A DNA stretch of 32,221 nucleotides from Burkholderiales bacterium RIFCSPHIGHO2_12_FULL_69_20 (GCA_001770815.1 MESD01000032.1:45131-77351); one strand, 5' to 3'. Shown: positions 16,186 to 25,071, numbered from the stretch's first letter. Numbers and translations are program-made. The notes: generated from the sequence alone by a model not told the origin.

Positions 16186-17363
16186 TGGACAACACCCCCA
16201 AAGTCACGCAGATCGTGCAGCGTTGCGAGGCGCTGTTCGATGACCTGCATTTCAACGCCGTCAAGGACTGGAAAGCGGCGGTACCCGGGCGCAAGGCCAT
16301 CGGCTACATGCCGGTGTACGTGCCGCGCGAACTGATCCATGCGGCCGGCATGCTGCCGGTGGGCATTCTCGGCGGCGGCGATTCGCTCGAGGTGATCCAG
16401 GGCGACGCCTATTACCAGAGCTACATCTGCCGCATCCCGCGCTCGACCATCGAGCTCGGCCTGACCGGCCGGCTCGACTGCCTGGACGGCATGTTGTTCC
16501 CGTCGATCTGCGACGTGATCCGCAACCTGTCGGGCATGTGGAAGATGCTGTTCAAGGACAAGTACGTGCGCTACCTCGACGTGCCGCAGAACTACCAGGA
16601 CGAGGTCGGCGGCACCTTCTATGTGCAGGAAATGCAGATCCTGCGCGAGGACCTGGCCGAACTGGCCGGCCGACCGATCACCGATGCCGACCTGAATGCC
16701 TCGATCCGCGTCTACAACGACAACCGTGCCGCGATGCGCGAGCTCTACGCCTACCGCGCGGCCAAGCCCTGGCAGGCGCCCACCTCCGAGGTCTACCTGG
16801 TGCAACGCGCCGGCATGGTGCTGCCGGTGGAGGAACACACGCCGCTGGTGCGCGAGTACATCCGCGCCGCCGAGTTGATTCAGCGGCCGAAGCGCGACAA
16901 CGCCCGCGTGGTCATCAACGGCAGCTTTTGCGAGCAGCCGCCGCTGGCGCTGATCAAGTCGATCGAGATGGCGGGCTGCTATGTCGTCGACGACGACTTC
17001 ATGCTCGTCAACCGCTGGCTGCTCGACGAGGTGCCGGCCGACGGCGAGCCACTGCGCGAGCTGTCCAAGGCCTTCCTGCACCGCTCGGCTTCGACCGCTG
17101 CGAAGTACGACCAGACGCGCGAGGAGAAGGGCGTCTTCCTGATGAAGCAGGTGAAGAACGGCGGCGCCGAGGGCGTGATCTTTGCGGCGCCCTCGTTCTG
17201 CGATCCGGCGCTGCTCGAGCGGCCGATGCTGCAGGATGTCCTCTCAAAGCACGGCATCCCGCACACGGCGTTCAAGTACGCCGAGAACACCGGCCAGATG
17301 GCGCCGATTCGCGAACAGGCCGGCACCTTCGCCGACTCCATCAAGCTCTGGAATGCAGCATAA
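16185..17363 (+). CDS. bcrC: Benzoyl-CoA reductase subunit C
   Basis: A 392-aa member of the HgdB/BcrB/BcrC (2-hydroxyglutaryl-CoA dehydratase D-component) family. Recognisable blocks include PGRKAIGYMPVYVPRELIHA, AAGMLPVGILGGGD, QSYICRIPRSTIELGL and FPSICDVIRNLSGMWK, with cysteines suited to a [4Fe-4S] cluster. With BcrB it forms the ring-reducing module that transfers electrons to benzoyl-CoA. Length agrees with the Thauera-class subunit. Start ATG overlaps the dch stop; bcrB follows after 10 bases. This is a class I, ATP-dependent enzyme and not the BamB-I type. Confidence 0.93.
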   Translation: MDNTPKVTQIVQRCEALFDDLHFNAVKDWKAAVPGRKAIGYMPVYVPRELIHAAGMLPVGILGGGDSLEVIQGDAYYQSYICRIPRSTIELGLTGRLDCLDGMLFPSICDVIRNLSGMWKMLFKDKYVRYLDVPQNYQDEVGGTFYVQEMQILREDLAELAGRPITDADLNASIRVYNDNRAAMRELYAYRAAKPWQAPTSEVYLVQRAGMVLPVEEHTPLVREYIRAAELIQRPKRDNARVVINGSFCEQPPLALIKSIEMAGCYVVDDDFMLVNRWLLDEVPADGEPLRELSKAFLHRSASTAAKYDQTREEKGVFLMKQVKNGGAEGVIFAAPSFCDPALLERPMLQDVLSKHGIPHTAFKYAENTGQMAPIREQAGTFADSIKLWNAA

Positions 17364-17373
17364 GGACCGCGCC

Positions 17374-18762
17374 ATGAACACCCCGATCGCCATGCCCAAG
17401 CCCACCGGTTCCGCCAAGAAGCCGCCCGCCGTCCAGAAAGAGGACGCGATGTGGTTGCAGAAGGAACTGATCAACAAGAACTATGCCGAACTCGCCAATG
17501 CCCGCGCCAACAACCAGAAGGTCTCGGCCACCTTCGTGCCGGGCAACCTGAACGAGTTGCTGATGTGTTTCGATTTCGCGCGCAGCCTGCCCGAGACCAA
17601 TGCGCTGCAAAACGGCATGCGCAAGAAGAGCGGCAAGATGATCATGGACGCCGAGCGCGACGGCCAGAGCGAGGACGTCTGCACCTACGTCAAGGCCGAT
17701 CTCGGCATGATGCTGGGCGGAGAGGTCGGCCCCAGCGGCGAGGTGCTGCCCAAGCCCGACATCCTGTTGCTGAGCTACACCGGCTGCTTCACCTTCATGA
17801 AGTGGTTCGAGCTGATCCGCCACAAGTACGGCTGCGAGACGGTGATGCTGCACGTGCCCTACCAAGGCGAAGGCCGCATAGCGCCCAACATGCGCGACTA
17901 CGTGGTCAAGCAGCTCAAGGAAACCGTGATCCCGACGCTGGAGCGCATCTCGGGCGTCAAGTTCGACATCGACCGGCTGCGCCAGTACATGCGCGAATCG
18001 GTCAAGGCCGAAGAGAACCTGGTGGCGGTGCTGCAGTCGGCCAAGCACCGGCCGAGCCCGATCGACGGCTACTTCGGTGCGGTGTACTACATCGGCCCGA
18101 TCTTCACCGCCTTCCGCGGCACGCCCGAGGCCACCGAGTACTACCGCGTGCTGCGCGGCGAGATCGAGGAGCGCATGCGCCTGGGGCTGGGCCCGATCAC
18201 GCCCGACGGTGCGATGGGCGAGGAGAAGTACCGCCTGGTGGTCGAAGGCCCGCCCAACTGGACGAGTTTTCGCGAGTTCTGGAAGATGTTCTACGACGAA
18301 GGCGCGGTGGTGGTGGCCTCGACTTATGCCAAGGTGGGCGGGCTGTATGACTTCGGCTTCCGCCACGACCCCGACCATCCATTGGAGTCACTGGCCGAGT
18401 ACTGCCTGGGTTGCTACACCAACCTGAACCTGCCTTCGCGCGTGGACATGATCTGCCGGTACATCGACGAGTACCAGGCCGACGGCTTGCTGATCAATTC
18501 GATCAAGAGCTGCAACAGCTTTTCGGCCGGGCAGCTGTTGATCATGCGCGAGGTCGAGAAGCGCACCGGCAAGCCCGCCGCGTTCATCGAGACCGACCTG
18601 GTGGACCCACGCTACTTCTCGGCCGCGAACGTGAAGAACCGGCTGGAGAGCTACTTCCAGATGGTCAAGGCCAAGCGCGGCGCGGGCGCGGCGGTGTCCG
18701 CGGCTGCTGCGGCGGAGCTTGCCCGAATGGGGGGCAAGATCATCCCCATCGCCGCCAACTGA
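17374..18762 (+). CDS. bcrB: Benzoyl-CoA reductase subunit B
   Basis: A 462-aa subunit of the same family as BcrC. Key segments are [54 protein letters not shown] and [16 protein letters not shown]; their cysteines probably hold the second [4Fe-4S] cluster of the substrate-binding module. A lysine/proline-rich N-terminal extension of about 20 residues ([14 protein letters not shown]) precedes the conserved part, and an alanine-rich stretch ([19 protein letters not shown]) follows near the C-terminus. The ATG at 17374 is preceded by AAGGA. bcrA starts 14 bases downstream of its stop. Confidence 0.93.
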   Translation: MNTPIAMPKPTGSAKKPPAVQKEDAMWLQKELINKNYAELANARANNQKVSATFVPGNLNELLMCFDFARSLPETNALQNGMRKKSGKMIMDAERDGQSEDVCTYVKADLGMMLGGEVGPSGEVLPKPDILLLSYTGCFTFMKWFELIRHKYGCETVMLHVPYQGEGRIAPNMRDYVVKQLKETVIPTLERISGVKFDIDRLRQYMRESVKAEENLVAVLQSAKHRPSPIDGYFGAVYYIGPIFTAFRGTPEATEYYRVLRGEIEERMRLGLGPITPDGAMGEEKYRLVVEGPPNWTSFREFWKMFYDEGAVVVASTYAKVGGLYDFGFRHDPDHPLESLAEYCLGCYTNLNLPSRVDMICRYIDEYQADGLLINSIKSCNSFSAGQLLIMREVEKRTGKPAAFIETDLVDPRYFSAANVKNRLESYFQMVKAKRGAGAAVSAAAAAELARMGGKIIPIAAN

Positions 18763-18776
18763 AACGGGGGTTAGCC

Positions 18777-20111
18777 ATGCGCTGCTTCATCGGCATCGAC
18801 CTCGGCTCCACCACCACCAAGGCGGTGGTGATCGACGAGCACCAGAACATCCTCGGTCGCGGCATCACCAACTCAAGATCGAACTACGACACGGCCGCCG
18901 CCATCGCCAAGCAGGAGGCGCTGGTCAACAGCCGCTTCCACCTGTTCCGCGAAAAGCTCGGCAGTACCGGCGCCCTGAACGGCGCGCTCGACGGCTTCAT
19001 CGCGCAGTTGGAGCGCGACTTCCGCTCCGAGCAATACCTGGAGCAACTGGCCGACCTGGAACAGACCTGCCAGCGCAGCCTGGCCACGGCGCACTTTGCC
19101 GGCGCCCCCGTGCGCGAGGCGCTCGACGAGGTCTTCAGGCGCCTGACGGCCGAGGCGCCGGCGCTGTTTGCGCCCGGTGCCAAGCGCAAGTCGGATTTCT
19201 TCCGTGACATCGCCGGCAGCCAGTACCTGGCCACCGGCGAGGTCGTGGCCAAGGAGGTGGGCACGCGTTACGACTACCTGCTGAACCTGTTCGACCGTTC
19301 GATCATCGAGGTCGAGAACCGCGTCTATGCCGATTCGATCCGGCGCCACCTGCTGGCCGCGCTGGAGCGCACCTTCATCGCGCTGCCCGAGACGACCGCG
19401 CGTCGCGCGCAGGTCGAGGCGCCGATCAAGGGCATCCTCGACACCGAGCTGGAGGAAACCTATGTGGTGGGCACCGGCTACGGCCGCGCGCGGCTGCCGT
19501 TCAGCAAGGAGCACATCCGCTCCGAGATCCTGTGCCACGGCCTGGGCGCCCACGTGATGTACCCCGGCACGGCCACGGTGCTGGACATCGGCGGCCAGGA
19601 CACCAAGGCGATCCAGATCGACCCGGCCGGCATCGTCGAGAGCTTCCAGATGAACGACCGCTGCGCCGCCGGTTGCGGGCGCTACCTGGGCTACATCGCC
19701 GACGAGATGAACATGGGCCTGCACGAGCTGGGGCCGATGGCGATGAAGTCGACCAAGGCGATCCGCATCAACTCGACCTGCACCGTCTTCGCCGGTGCCG
19801 AGTTGCGCGACCGACTGAGCCTGGGTGACAAGCGCGAGGACATCATGGCCGGCCTGCACCGCGCCATCATCCTGCGCGCGATGTCGATCCTGGCGCGCTC
19901 GGGCGGGGTGCGCGACCAGTTCACCTTCACCGGCGGCGTGGCCAAGAACGAGGCCGCGGTGAAGTCGCTGAAGGAACTCATCAAGGAGAACTACGGCGAC
20001 GTCACCTTGAACATCGATCCCGATTCGATCTACACCGGCGCGCTCGGCGGGGCCACCTTCGCCTGGCGTGCGGTGGTCGAAGAGGGCCGGTCCGTCGAGA
20101 CCCGAGTTTGA
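18777..20111 (+). CDS. bcrA: Benzoyl-CoA reductase ATPase subunit A
   Basis: A 444-aa ASKHA-fold ATPase of the BadF/BadG/BcrA/BcrD family. It has the phosphate-1 motif [13 protein letters not shown] at residues 5-17, the second phosphate motif [12 protein letters not shown], and [12 protein letters not shown] with C296 and C300. C335 (STCTVF) lies 39 residues after C296. The activator protein of 2-hydroxyglutaryl-CoA dehydratase has its cluster cysteines with the same spacing as I recall it. With BcrD it would bind one shared [4Fe-4S] cluster and hydrolyse ATP to drive electrons into BcrBC. The ATG at 18777 follows a GGGGG stretch. Confidence 0.94.
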   Translation: MRCFIGIDLGSTTTKAVVIDEHQNILGRGITNSRSNYDTAAAIAKQEALVNSRFHLFREKLGSTGALNGALDGFIAQLERDFRSEQYLEQLADLEQTCQRSLATAHFAGAPVREALDEVFRRLTAEAPALFAPGAKRKSDFFRDIAGSQYLATGEVVAKEVGTRYDYLLNLFDRSIIEVENRVYADSIRRHLLAALERTFIALPETTARRAQVEAPIKGILDTELEETYVVGTGYGRARLPFSKEHIRSEILCHGLGAHVMYPGTATVLDIGGQDTKAIQIDPAGIVESFQMNDRCAAGCGRYLGYIADEMNMGLHELGPMAMKSTKAIRINSTCTVFAGAELRDRLSLGDKREDIMAGLHRAIILRAMSILARSGGVRDQFTFTGGVAKNEAAVKSLKELIKENYGDVTLNIDPDSIYTGALGGATFAWRAVVEEGRSVETRV

Positions 20112-20122
20112 AGGAGCATCAA

Positions 20123-20962
20123 ATGATCCATACCATCGGCATCGACATCGGCTCCGGCGCCGTCAAGTCCGTTCTCTTTCGCCACGACGACGGCGCGCCG
20201 GTCTGGCTGGCCAAGCGCTGCGAGCGCATCCGCAGCCGCGATCCGATGACGCTGGCGCGCCAGGGCTTCGACGATGTGCTCGCCGACGCCGGCCTCGCGG
20301 CCGACGACATCGACTACACCGCCACCACCGGCGAGGGCGAGAACGTCAAGTTCGCCACTGGGCACTTCTATTCGATGACCACGCACGCCCGCGGCGGCGT
20401 CTTCCTCGAGCCGACGGCGCGTGCGGTGGTCGACATCGGCGCGCTCAACGGCCGCGCGATCTACATCGACGAGCGCGGCAAGGTGCTGAGCTACAAGATG
20501 ACCAGCCAATGCGCGTCGGGTTCGGGCCAGTTCCTGGAGAACATCGCCCGTTACCTGGGCGTGGCGATCGAGGAGATCGGCCCGCTGTCGCAGAGCTCGA
20601 AAGAGCCCGAGAAGGTGAGTTCGATCTGCGCCGTGCTGGCCGAAACCGACGTCATCAACATGGTCAGTCGCGGCATCGCCACGCCCGACATCCTCAAGGG
20701 CATCCACCTGTCGATGGCCTCGCGCATCGTCAAGCTGCTCAAGGTCACCGGCGTCAAGAGCGGCACCGCACTGCTCACCGGCGGCCTGGCGCTGGACAGC
20801 GGGCTGCTCGCGGCCATCCAGGAAGAGATGGTCAACGAGAAGGTCAACGTGCAGGCGATGTCGCACCCCGATTCGATCTACGCCGGCGCCATCGGTGCCG
20901 CGCTGTGGGGCGCTTTCCGGCATGAGCGGCTGGCGGCATTGCAGGAACAGGTCGTCGCCTGA
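20123..20962 (+). CDS. bcrD: Benzoyl-CoA reductase ATPase subunit D
   Basis: A 279-aa ASKHA ATPase subunit. The phosphate motif is GIDIGSGAVKSVLF; the second region reads VVDIGALNGRAIYI rather than the DIGGQDTK of BcrA, which as far as I recall is usual for BcrD. C130 (in TSQCASGSGQF) and C169 (in SSICAVLAE) are 39 residues apart, like C296 and C335 of BcrA, so each subunit offers two ligands to a bridging cluster. AAGGAG lies 6 bases before the ATG at 20123. The ferredoxin gene follows 40 bases downstream. Confidence 0.94.
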   Translation: MIHTIGIDIGSGAVKSVLFRHDDGAPVWLAKRCERIRSRDPMTLARQGFDDVLADAGLAADDIDYTATTGEGENVKFATGHFYSMTTHARGGVFLEPTARAVVDIGALNGRAIYIDERGKVLSYKMTSQCASGSGQFLENIARYLGVAIEEIGPLSQSSKEPEKVSSICAVLAETDVINMVSRGIATPDILKGIHLSMASRIVKLLKVTGVKSGTALLTGGLALDSGLLAAIQEEMVNEKVNVQAMSHPDSIYAGAIGAALWGAFRHERLAALQEQVVA

Positions 20963-21002
20963 AGACATTCATCCCCCCACACCTTCCCACGGAGACGAGA
21001 CC

Positions 21003-21245
21003 ATGGCCCTGCTGATCAACGACAACTGCACCGCCTGCGATGCCTGCAAGCCGGTGTGCCCGAACGAAGCCATCGCCGTCGGCGACCCGATCTACATCAT
21101 CGACGCGCTGCGCTGCACCGAATGCGTCGGCGCCGAGGACGAGCCGCAGTGCAAGCTGGTCTGTCCGGCCGATTGCATCGTGCCCAACCCCGACTTCCAG
21201 GAGTCCCCCGAAGAGCTGATGGCCAAGTACGAGTCGCTGCACTGA
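21003..21245 (+). CDS. fdx: 2[4Fe-4S] ferredoxin, electron donor to benzoyl-CoA reductase
   Basis: An 80-aa ferredoxin. The first cluster motif is C9, C12, C15, C19. The second is C38, C41, C50, C54 with an eight-residue loop between C41 and C50 (VGAEDEPQ), plus C58. This long loop and a C-terminal extension (NPDFQESPEELMAKYE) mark the Allochromatium-type ferredoxins, which have very low-potential clusters. It closes the bcr operon and should carry electrons from KorAB to BcrAD. Its last codons (ESLH and stop) form the first copy of a 13-bp triplication. Confidence 0.94.
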   Translation: MALLINDNCTACDACKPVCPNEAIAVGDPIYIIDALRCTECVGAEDEPQCKLVCPADCIVPNPDFQESPEELMAKYESLH

Positions 21246-21269
21246 GTCGCTGCACTGAGTCGCTGCACT
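21231..21269 (+). repeat. Three perfect tandem copies of a 13-bp unit
   Basis: GAGTCGCTGCACT occurs at 21231-21243, 21244-21256 and 21257-21269 without change. The first copy encodes the ferredoxin C-terminus and half of its stop codon. The extra copies lie after the stop and are probably slippage products at a rearrangement junction. Confidence 0.95.
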
Positions 21270-21464
21270 GAGCGGGTCGGCGACGTGATCGTCGGCGCCG
21301 GCTGCTGCGAAGCCGTGCTGCATGCCTGCGTGGTGCGCCAAGGCGCGTTGGTCGGCATCAACGCCGTGGTCATGGCCGAGGCCAAAATCGGCGCACGGGT
21401 CATCGTCGTCGCCGGCGGGGTGGCAACACGCCTGAGGCGAGTCCGGTTCTACAGGCCCAGATAG
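21270..21464 (+). pseudogene. Remnant of a gamma-carbonic-anhydrase/PaaY-type hexapeptide-repeat protein
   Basis: The frame from 21270 reads GDVIVGAGCCEAVLHACVV followed by GALVGINAVVMAEAKIGARV and IVVAGGV. This is the left-handed beta-helix pattern and the GMNAVVMDEAVIG-like core of gamma-carbonic anhydrases and PaaY. The start and N-terminal half are missing, and the C-terminus runs into the end of the opposing livF. It begins exactly after the 13-bp triplication, so a deletion or insertion joined this fragment to the ferredoxin end. It is not expected to be functional. Confidence 0.6.
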
Positions 21465-22156
21465 GCAAACACCGCGGCATTCGCGGCCACGCCATCGGCC
21501 GCACCGCTCAGCACGACCTGGCCCTTCTGCAGCACCAGCGCCTGGTCGGCATGCGCCAGCACGCGGCGGTAGTCGCGGTCGACGATGAGCGTGGCGATGC
21601 CGTCGCGGCGGATCTCGCCGATGACGCGCCAGATCTCGGCCACGATCTGCGGCGCCAGGCCCTCGGTGGCCTCGTCCAGGATGAGCAGCGCCGGGTGCGT
21701 CATCAGCGCGCGGCCGATCGACAGCATCTGCTGTTCGCCGCCGGACAGCTGTGCTCCCAGGTGATTGAAGCGCTCTTGCAGCCGCGGAAACGTCTGCAGC
21801 ACGCGCTGCAGCGGCCAGTCGTTGCGGCCGTCGCGGCCGCGGCGCGCGGCCATCACCAGGTTTTCGCGCACGCTCAGGTTCGGGAACACGCCGCGGCCTT
21901 CGGGCACATAGGCCACGCCCAGGCGCGACACCTCGTGCGGCCAGGCGCGCGACATGTCGCGGCCAAACATCTGGATCTGCCCGTCGCGCTGCCGCACGTG
22001 GCCCACCAGTGTGCGGATCAACGTGCTCTTGCCCATGCCGTTGCGGCCGAGCAGGCCGACGGTCTGGCCACGCCCGATGCGCAGGCTGACGCCATGCAGC
22101 ACGTGGCTGGAGCCATACCAGGCGTGCAGGTCACGCGCGTCGAGCAGGGTGTCCAT
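21449..22156 (-). CDS. livF: Branched-chain-type ABC transporter ATPase LivF (second copy)
   Basis: A 235-aa LivF ATPase with Walker A GRNGMGKST, signature QLSGGEQQMLSIGRAL, Walker B LLILDEATEGL and the LivF-type D in LIVDRDYRRVL. The C-terminus AAVFAYLGL is typical. It is different in sequence from the copy at 568-1260. Upstream on this strand, where livG, livM and livH would be expected, only a livG C-terminal scrap and a repeat element remain before the binding-protein gene at 22318-23478. It can work only if permease and LivG subunits are supplied from elsewhere, for example by the transporter at the left edge. Confidence 0.88.
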   Translation of the reverse strand: MDTLLDARDLHAWYGSSHVLHGVSLRIGRGQTVGLLGRNGMGKSTLIRTLVGHVRQRDGQIQMFGRDMSRAWPHEVSRLGVAYVPEGRGVFPNLSVRENLVMAARRGRDGRNDWPLQRVLQTFPRLQERFNHLGAQLSGGEQQMLSIGRALMTHPALLILDEATEGLAPQIVAEIWRVIGEIRRDGIATLIVDRDYRRVLAHADQALVLQKGQVVLSGAADGVAANAAVFAYLGL

Positions 22157-22174
22157 GGCGTCGTGATCGCGGGC

Positions 22175-22220
22175 TCACTGTGCACTGCCGAGGTAGGCGG
22201 CTCGCACGGCGGGGATCAGG
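22175..22220 (-). pseudogene. livG: C-terminal scrap of a livG gene
   Basis: Minus-strand reading gives LIPAVRAAYLGSAQ and a stop at 22175-22177. This is the standard LivG ending (DPxVxxAYLG). Sequence further upstream on this strand is not LivG-like and leads into a palindromic repeat at about 22268. The scrap lies 18 bases before the livF start, as an intact livG would. Confidence 0.6.
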
Positions 22221-22267
22221 TGCAAGGGCATGCAAGCGCCGTGGCGCCAGCTTTGCCGGGCCACTGT

Positions 22268-22316
22268 CGATGCCCCCTTGAGCGGGCGCGCGCAGCGCGA
22301 GGGAGGTGGGGGCCAG
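22268..22316. repeat. GC-rich palindromic intergenic repeat
   Basis: Segment from ATGCCCCCTTGAGCGGG to GAGGGAGGTGGGGGCCAG, flanked by complementary GCCCCC and GGGGGC. A central GCGCGCGCAGCGCG is itself self-complementary. The tail GGGAGGTGGGGGCC resembles the tail of the had element (GGGAGCCTGGGGGCC on its reverse strand), so it is probably a member of the same family. It sits at the breakpoint of the lost livG/livM/livH genes and overlaps nothing coding. Confidence 0.55.
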
Positions 22317-22317
22317 T

Positions 22318-23478
22318 TCACATCTTGCAGCCGCGCGCCGGGTCGGTGAGGGCCTTGCTGGCCACGCCGATGACCTTGTTCTCCCTGGCGCCGACCTGGC
22401 GCAGGTAGATGTCCTGCACCGGGTTGTGCGCCGGGGACAGCGAGAACGCGCCGCGCGGGCTGTCGATGCGCGCTTTCTGTGCCGCGGCAATGAACTCGGC
22501 CTTCTTGCTCACGTCGCCCTTCACCGCGGCCAGGCCGCTGCCAAGGATCTGTGCCGCGTCGTAGCCCTGCACGGCGTACACGTCGGGCTGCAGTTTGTAG
22601 CGCTTGGCGTAGGCCAGGCGGAAGGCGTTGTCGCGCGGCGTGTTCAGGCCGTCAGCGTAGTGCAGCGTGGTCTGCACGCCCTCGGCGGCATCGCCTTGTG
22701 CTGCCAACGTGCCGTCGGTGAGGAAGCCTGTGCCGTACAGCGGAATGTTCTTCTTCAACCCGGCCGCGGCGTAGTCCTTGACGAACTTCACCGCACCGCC
22801 ACCAGCGAAGAACGAGAACACCGCCTCGGGCCTGGCCGCGGCGATCTCGGTCAGCAGCGCCTGGAACTCGACGTTCGGGAAGGGCAGGTTCAGCTCCTTC
22901 GTGACCTTGCCGCCGCCCTTTTCGAACGCTTCCTTGAAGCCACGCACCATCTCGTCGCCGGCCGCGTACTTCCAGGTGATGGTGACCGCGTTCTTGACGC
23001 CCTTCCTGGCCAGCACCTCGCCCATCGCGTAACCCGGCTGCCAGTTGCTGAAGCTGCTGCGGAATATGTTCGGCGCGCACATCGCGCCGGTCACGGCGTC
23101 GGCCCCGGCGTTGGGCACGATGAGCAGCGTGCCGCTGTCCTTGGCCACCCGGGCCATGGCCATGGCCACGCCGCTGTGCACGCTGCCGACGATGACGTCG
23201 ACGTTGTCGCGCTTGACCAGCTTGTTGACGTTGTCGGTGGCCTTGGACGGGTCGGACTCGTCGTCGACCTTGACGTACTCGATCTCGCGCCCGCCGAGCT
23301 TGCCGCCTTGCTCGGCCACGTAGAGCCGGAAGCCGTTCTCGATGGCATGGCCCAGCGCCGCGTAGGTGCCGGTGTAGGGCAGCATCAGGCCCACCTTCAA
23401 CTTGGCGGGTGCCTGTGCGCCGGCCGGCGTGAGCCCGAGCGCGGCGGTGGCGAGGATCATCGTGCGCATCAGGCTCAT
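22318..23478 (-). CDS. Periplasmic branched-chain-type ABC transporter binding protein (LivK)
   Basis: A 386-aa periplasmic substrate-binding protein of the Peripla_BP_6 family. The N-terminus MSLMRTMILATAALGLTPAGAQA is a signal peptide with likely cleavage after AQA. The mature part starts with KLKVGLMLPYTGTYAALGHA and contains VDDESDPSKATDNVNKLV and VIVGSVHSGVAMAMA. AAGGAG precedes the ATG at 23478. Proteins of this subgroup are common near aromatic-acid catabolic genes and bind benzoate-like compounds (known for relatives; ligand inferred here). The permease genes that should accompany it are missing from this locus. Confidence 0.88.
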   Translation of the reverse strand: MSLMRTMILATAALGLTPAGAQAPAKLKVGLMLPYTGTYAALGHAIENGFRLYVAEQGGKLGGREIEYVKVDDESDPSKATDNVNKLVKRDNVDVIVGSVHSGVAMAMARVAKDSGTLLIVPNAGADAVTGAMCAPNIFRSSFSNWQPGYAMGEVLARKGVKNAVTITWKYAAGDEMVRGFKEAFEKGGGKVTKELNLPFPNVEFQALLTEIAAARPEAVFSFFAGGGAVKFVKDYAAAGLKKNIPLYGTGFLTDGTLAAQGDAAEGVQTTLHYADGLNTPRDNAFRLAYAKRYKLQPDVYAVQGYDAAQILGSGLAAVKGDVSKKAEFIAAAQKARIDSPRGAFSLSPAHNPVQDIYLRQVGARENKVIGVASKALTDPARGCKM

Positions 23479-23513
23479 GGCATTGCTCCTTGGGGTGGCG
23501 AAGAGGGAATGGC

Positions 23514-24521
23514 TCACAGGCGACGAACCAGGGCCAGCCGCTGCGAGGGTTTGAATCCGGTGCCGAAGAAAAAGCCCCGCAGCGGCAGGTCGCGCGGTGC
23601 CAGCACCGTCTCGACGCGGCCGACCTGCAGCGCGCCCAGATTGGCGAACAGTTGCGACAGCAGCGCATGGCCGACGCCGCGCTGCGCGTAGTCAGGATCG
23701 ACGCCGAGGGTGTCGAGCACGGCCACCGGCTCGGTGCGGCCGAAGTCGCCGAGGTCCGCGCGCGCCATCAGGAAGCCGACGATGGCGCCGTCGAGCCGCG
23801 CTGTCAGCGAGACGCGGATGGCCGAGTCGTCCATCGCCTCGCCCAGCTTTTCGGCGATGTAGTCGCGGCGGTCGTGGCCGGTGATCTGGCGGTCGATGCG
23901 GCAGATCTGCGGCAGGTCTTCGGGGCGCATCGCGCGCACGTCGACCAGCACCTTGCCGACACGCTCGAAATCGTTGGCCTCGGGTGCGCCGTAGTCAATC
24001 TCGCGGCCGCGGCTTTCATCGGCGGGCAGGTCGAGCGCGTCGCCACGCTCGGCTTGGTAGCCGTCGCCGACGGCACATTCGACCACCTGATCGGGCGCCA
24101 GCAAGAAGCCCATCGCCTGCAGCCACGGCAGCATGCGCCGGTCGGTCCAAGGCGCGGTGGTGCGCAGCTCGGCCACGCCGTGGCGCGCGGCATAGTGCGC
24201 CGTCGTCTCCAGCAGTTGCCGGCCCACGCCCTGGCCGCGCCGGTCGTCGCGCACGCCCACCACCTCGAGCCGCAGGCTGGGACGCGGGCGGCCGAATTCA
24301 CCGCTGGTGCGGCGCGCGAGGATGTAGCCGGCCAGGCCCGCGCCGTCCACTGCAGCAAGCTGCACATGCAGTGCCGGCTGCGCCAGCGCTGCATTCAGCC
24401 GGCGCTGGAAGTAGGCACGCCGCGTGCGGCCCTCCGCGGCTGCGTCGATGGCGACGACTGCGTCCAAATCCTGGGCTGTCAATGCACGGACTTCGGTCGC
24501 GTGCCGGGTGTCGTCTGCCAT
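23514..24521 (-). CDS. Tandem-GNAT acetyltransferase
   Basis: A 335-aa protein with two GNAT domains in tandem. The first spans about residues 9-150 with the acetyl-CoA-binding loop RRGQGVG at 94-100. The second spans about 190-335 with QRGVG at 280-284. Each copy opens in the same way (VRALTAQDLDAVVAIDAA and VRAMRPEDLPQICRIDRQ), which indicates an internal duplication. The ATG at 24521 is preceded by GAGGACCGC. It lies 35 bases upstream of livK on the same strand. Some GNATs acetylate acyl-CoA ligases in aromatic-degrading bacteria; that role here is only a possibility. Confidence 0.8.
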   Translation of the reverse strand: MADDTRHATEVRALTAQDLDAVVAIDAAAEGRTRRAYFQRRLNAALAQPALHVQLAAVDGAGLAGYILARRTSGEFGRPRPSLRLEVVGVRDDRRGQGVGRQLLETTAHYAARHGVAELRTTAPWTDRRMLPWLQAMGFLLAPDQVVECAVGDGYQAERGDALDLPADESRGREIDYGAPEANDFERVGKVLVDVRAMRPEDLPQICRIDRQITGHDRRDYIAEKLGEAMDDSAIRVSLTARLDGAIVGFLMARADLGDFGRTEPVAVLDTLGVDPDYAQRGVGHALLSQLFANLGALQVGRVETVLAPRDLPLRGFFFGTGFKPSQRLALVRRL

Positions 24522-24554
24522 GCGGTCCTCGAATGGGTTCGGCCTGCCCTAACC

Positions 24555-25037
24555 TCACGCCGACGCGTAGGCCATGCTCAGCTCACGGTCGGTGTCGTCG
24601 TCGAGCAGGTCGTCGAGCATCGGCAGCAGCGCCATCGTCTCTTTCTGGATATGCGAGACCTGACGCTCGACGATCTCCATCACGCCGCGCTTGAAGGCGT
24701 CGAAGTCGCCGTCGGCCAGCGTGCCCGTGGCCATCGCGCGCGCCAGCGGCAGCAACTCGGCCGCGGCCTCGCGGATGGCATCATGCTCTTCACTCAGCAA
24801 GGCGGCGATGTCAGCTTCGCCGGCATCGACCAAGCGCGGGAACAACTCGCGCTCCTCGAAATCGAAGTGCGCGCCGGTGTCGTGCTCGATCAGCCGCACC
24901 AAGGCGCTGGCCAGGGCGGTGAACTGCGTATCGCCCTCCGGGGCTCGGTTTCGCCGCGCGAGGGCCTGCTCGAGGCGGCCCAGCACATCGAGTGCGGCAC
25001 GGTGCTCGGTGTCGAGCGTCTGGCTGACCTGACCCAT
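24555..25037 (-). CDS. Hemerythrin-like domain protein
   Basis: A 160-aa helical protein with hemerythrin-type iron ligands: TEHRAALDVL near residue 11, a central HDTGAHFDFEERELFPRL, EEHDAIREAA, and QVSHIQKETMALLPML near the end. HxxxE-type spacing and the final H/E pair fit a diiron hemerythrin fold. No signal peptide. Proteins of this kind act in NO or O2 sensing and in Fe-S cluster repair in denitrifiers. Just upstream is a palindrome (25058-25071) and then an NnrS-like gene on the same strand, supporting a nitrosative-stress context. Confidence 0.8.
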   Translation of the reverse strand: MGQVSQTLDTEHRAALDVLGRLEQALARRNRAPEGDTQFTALASALVRLIEHDTGAHFDFEERELFPRLVDAGEADIAALLSEEHDAIREAAAELLPLARAMATGTLADGDFDAFKRGVMEIVERQVSHIQKETMALLPMLDDLLDDDTDRELSMAYASA

Positions 25038-25057
25038 GGGTTGACTTTCTCTAAAAC

Positions 25058-25071
25058 GGTATCGTGATACC
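25058..25071. promoter_or_regulatory. 14-bp palindrome, candidate operator for the hemerythrin gene
   Basis: GGTATCGTGATACC is an inverted repeat with arms GGTATC/GATACC around GT. It lies 20 bases upstream of the hemerythrin ATG (25037), next to a possible -10 TATTCT (minus strand, 25073-25078). That position fits a repressor site. A second perfect palindrome, TGCCTTAAGGCA, is at 25095-25106. The binding regulator is unknown. Confidence 0.4.
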
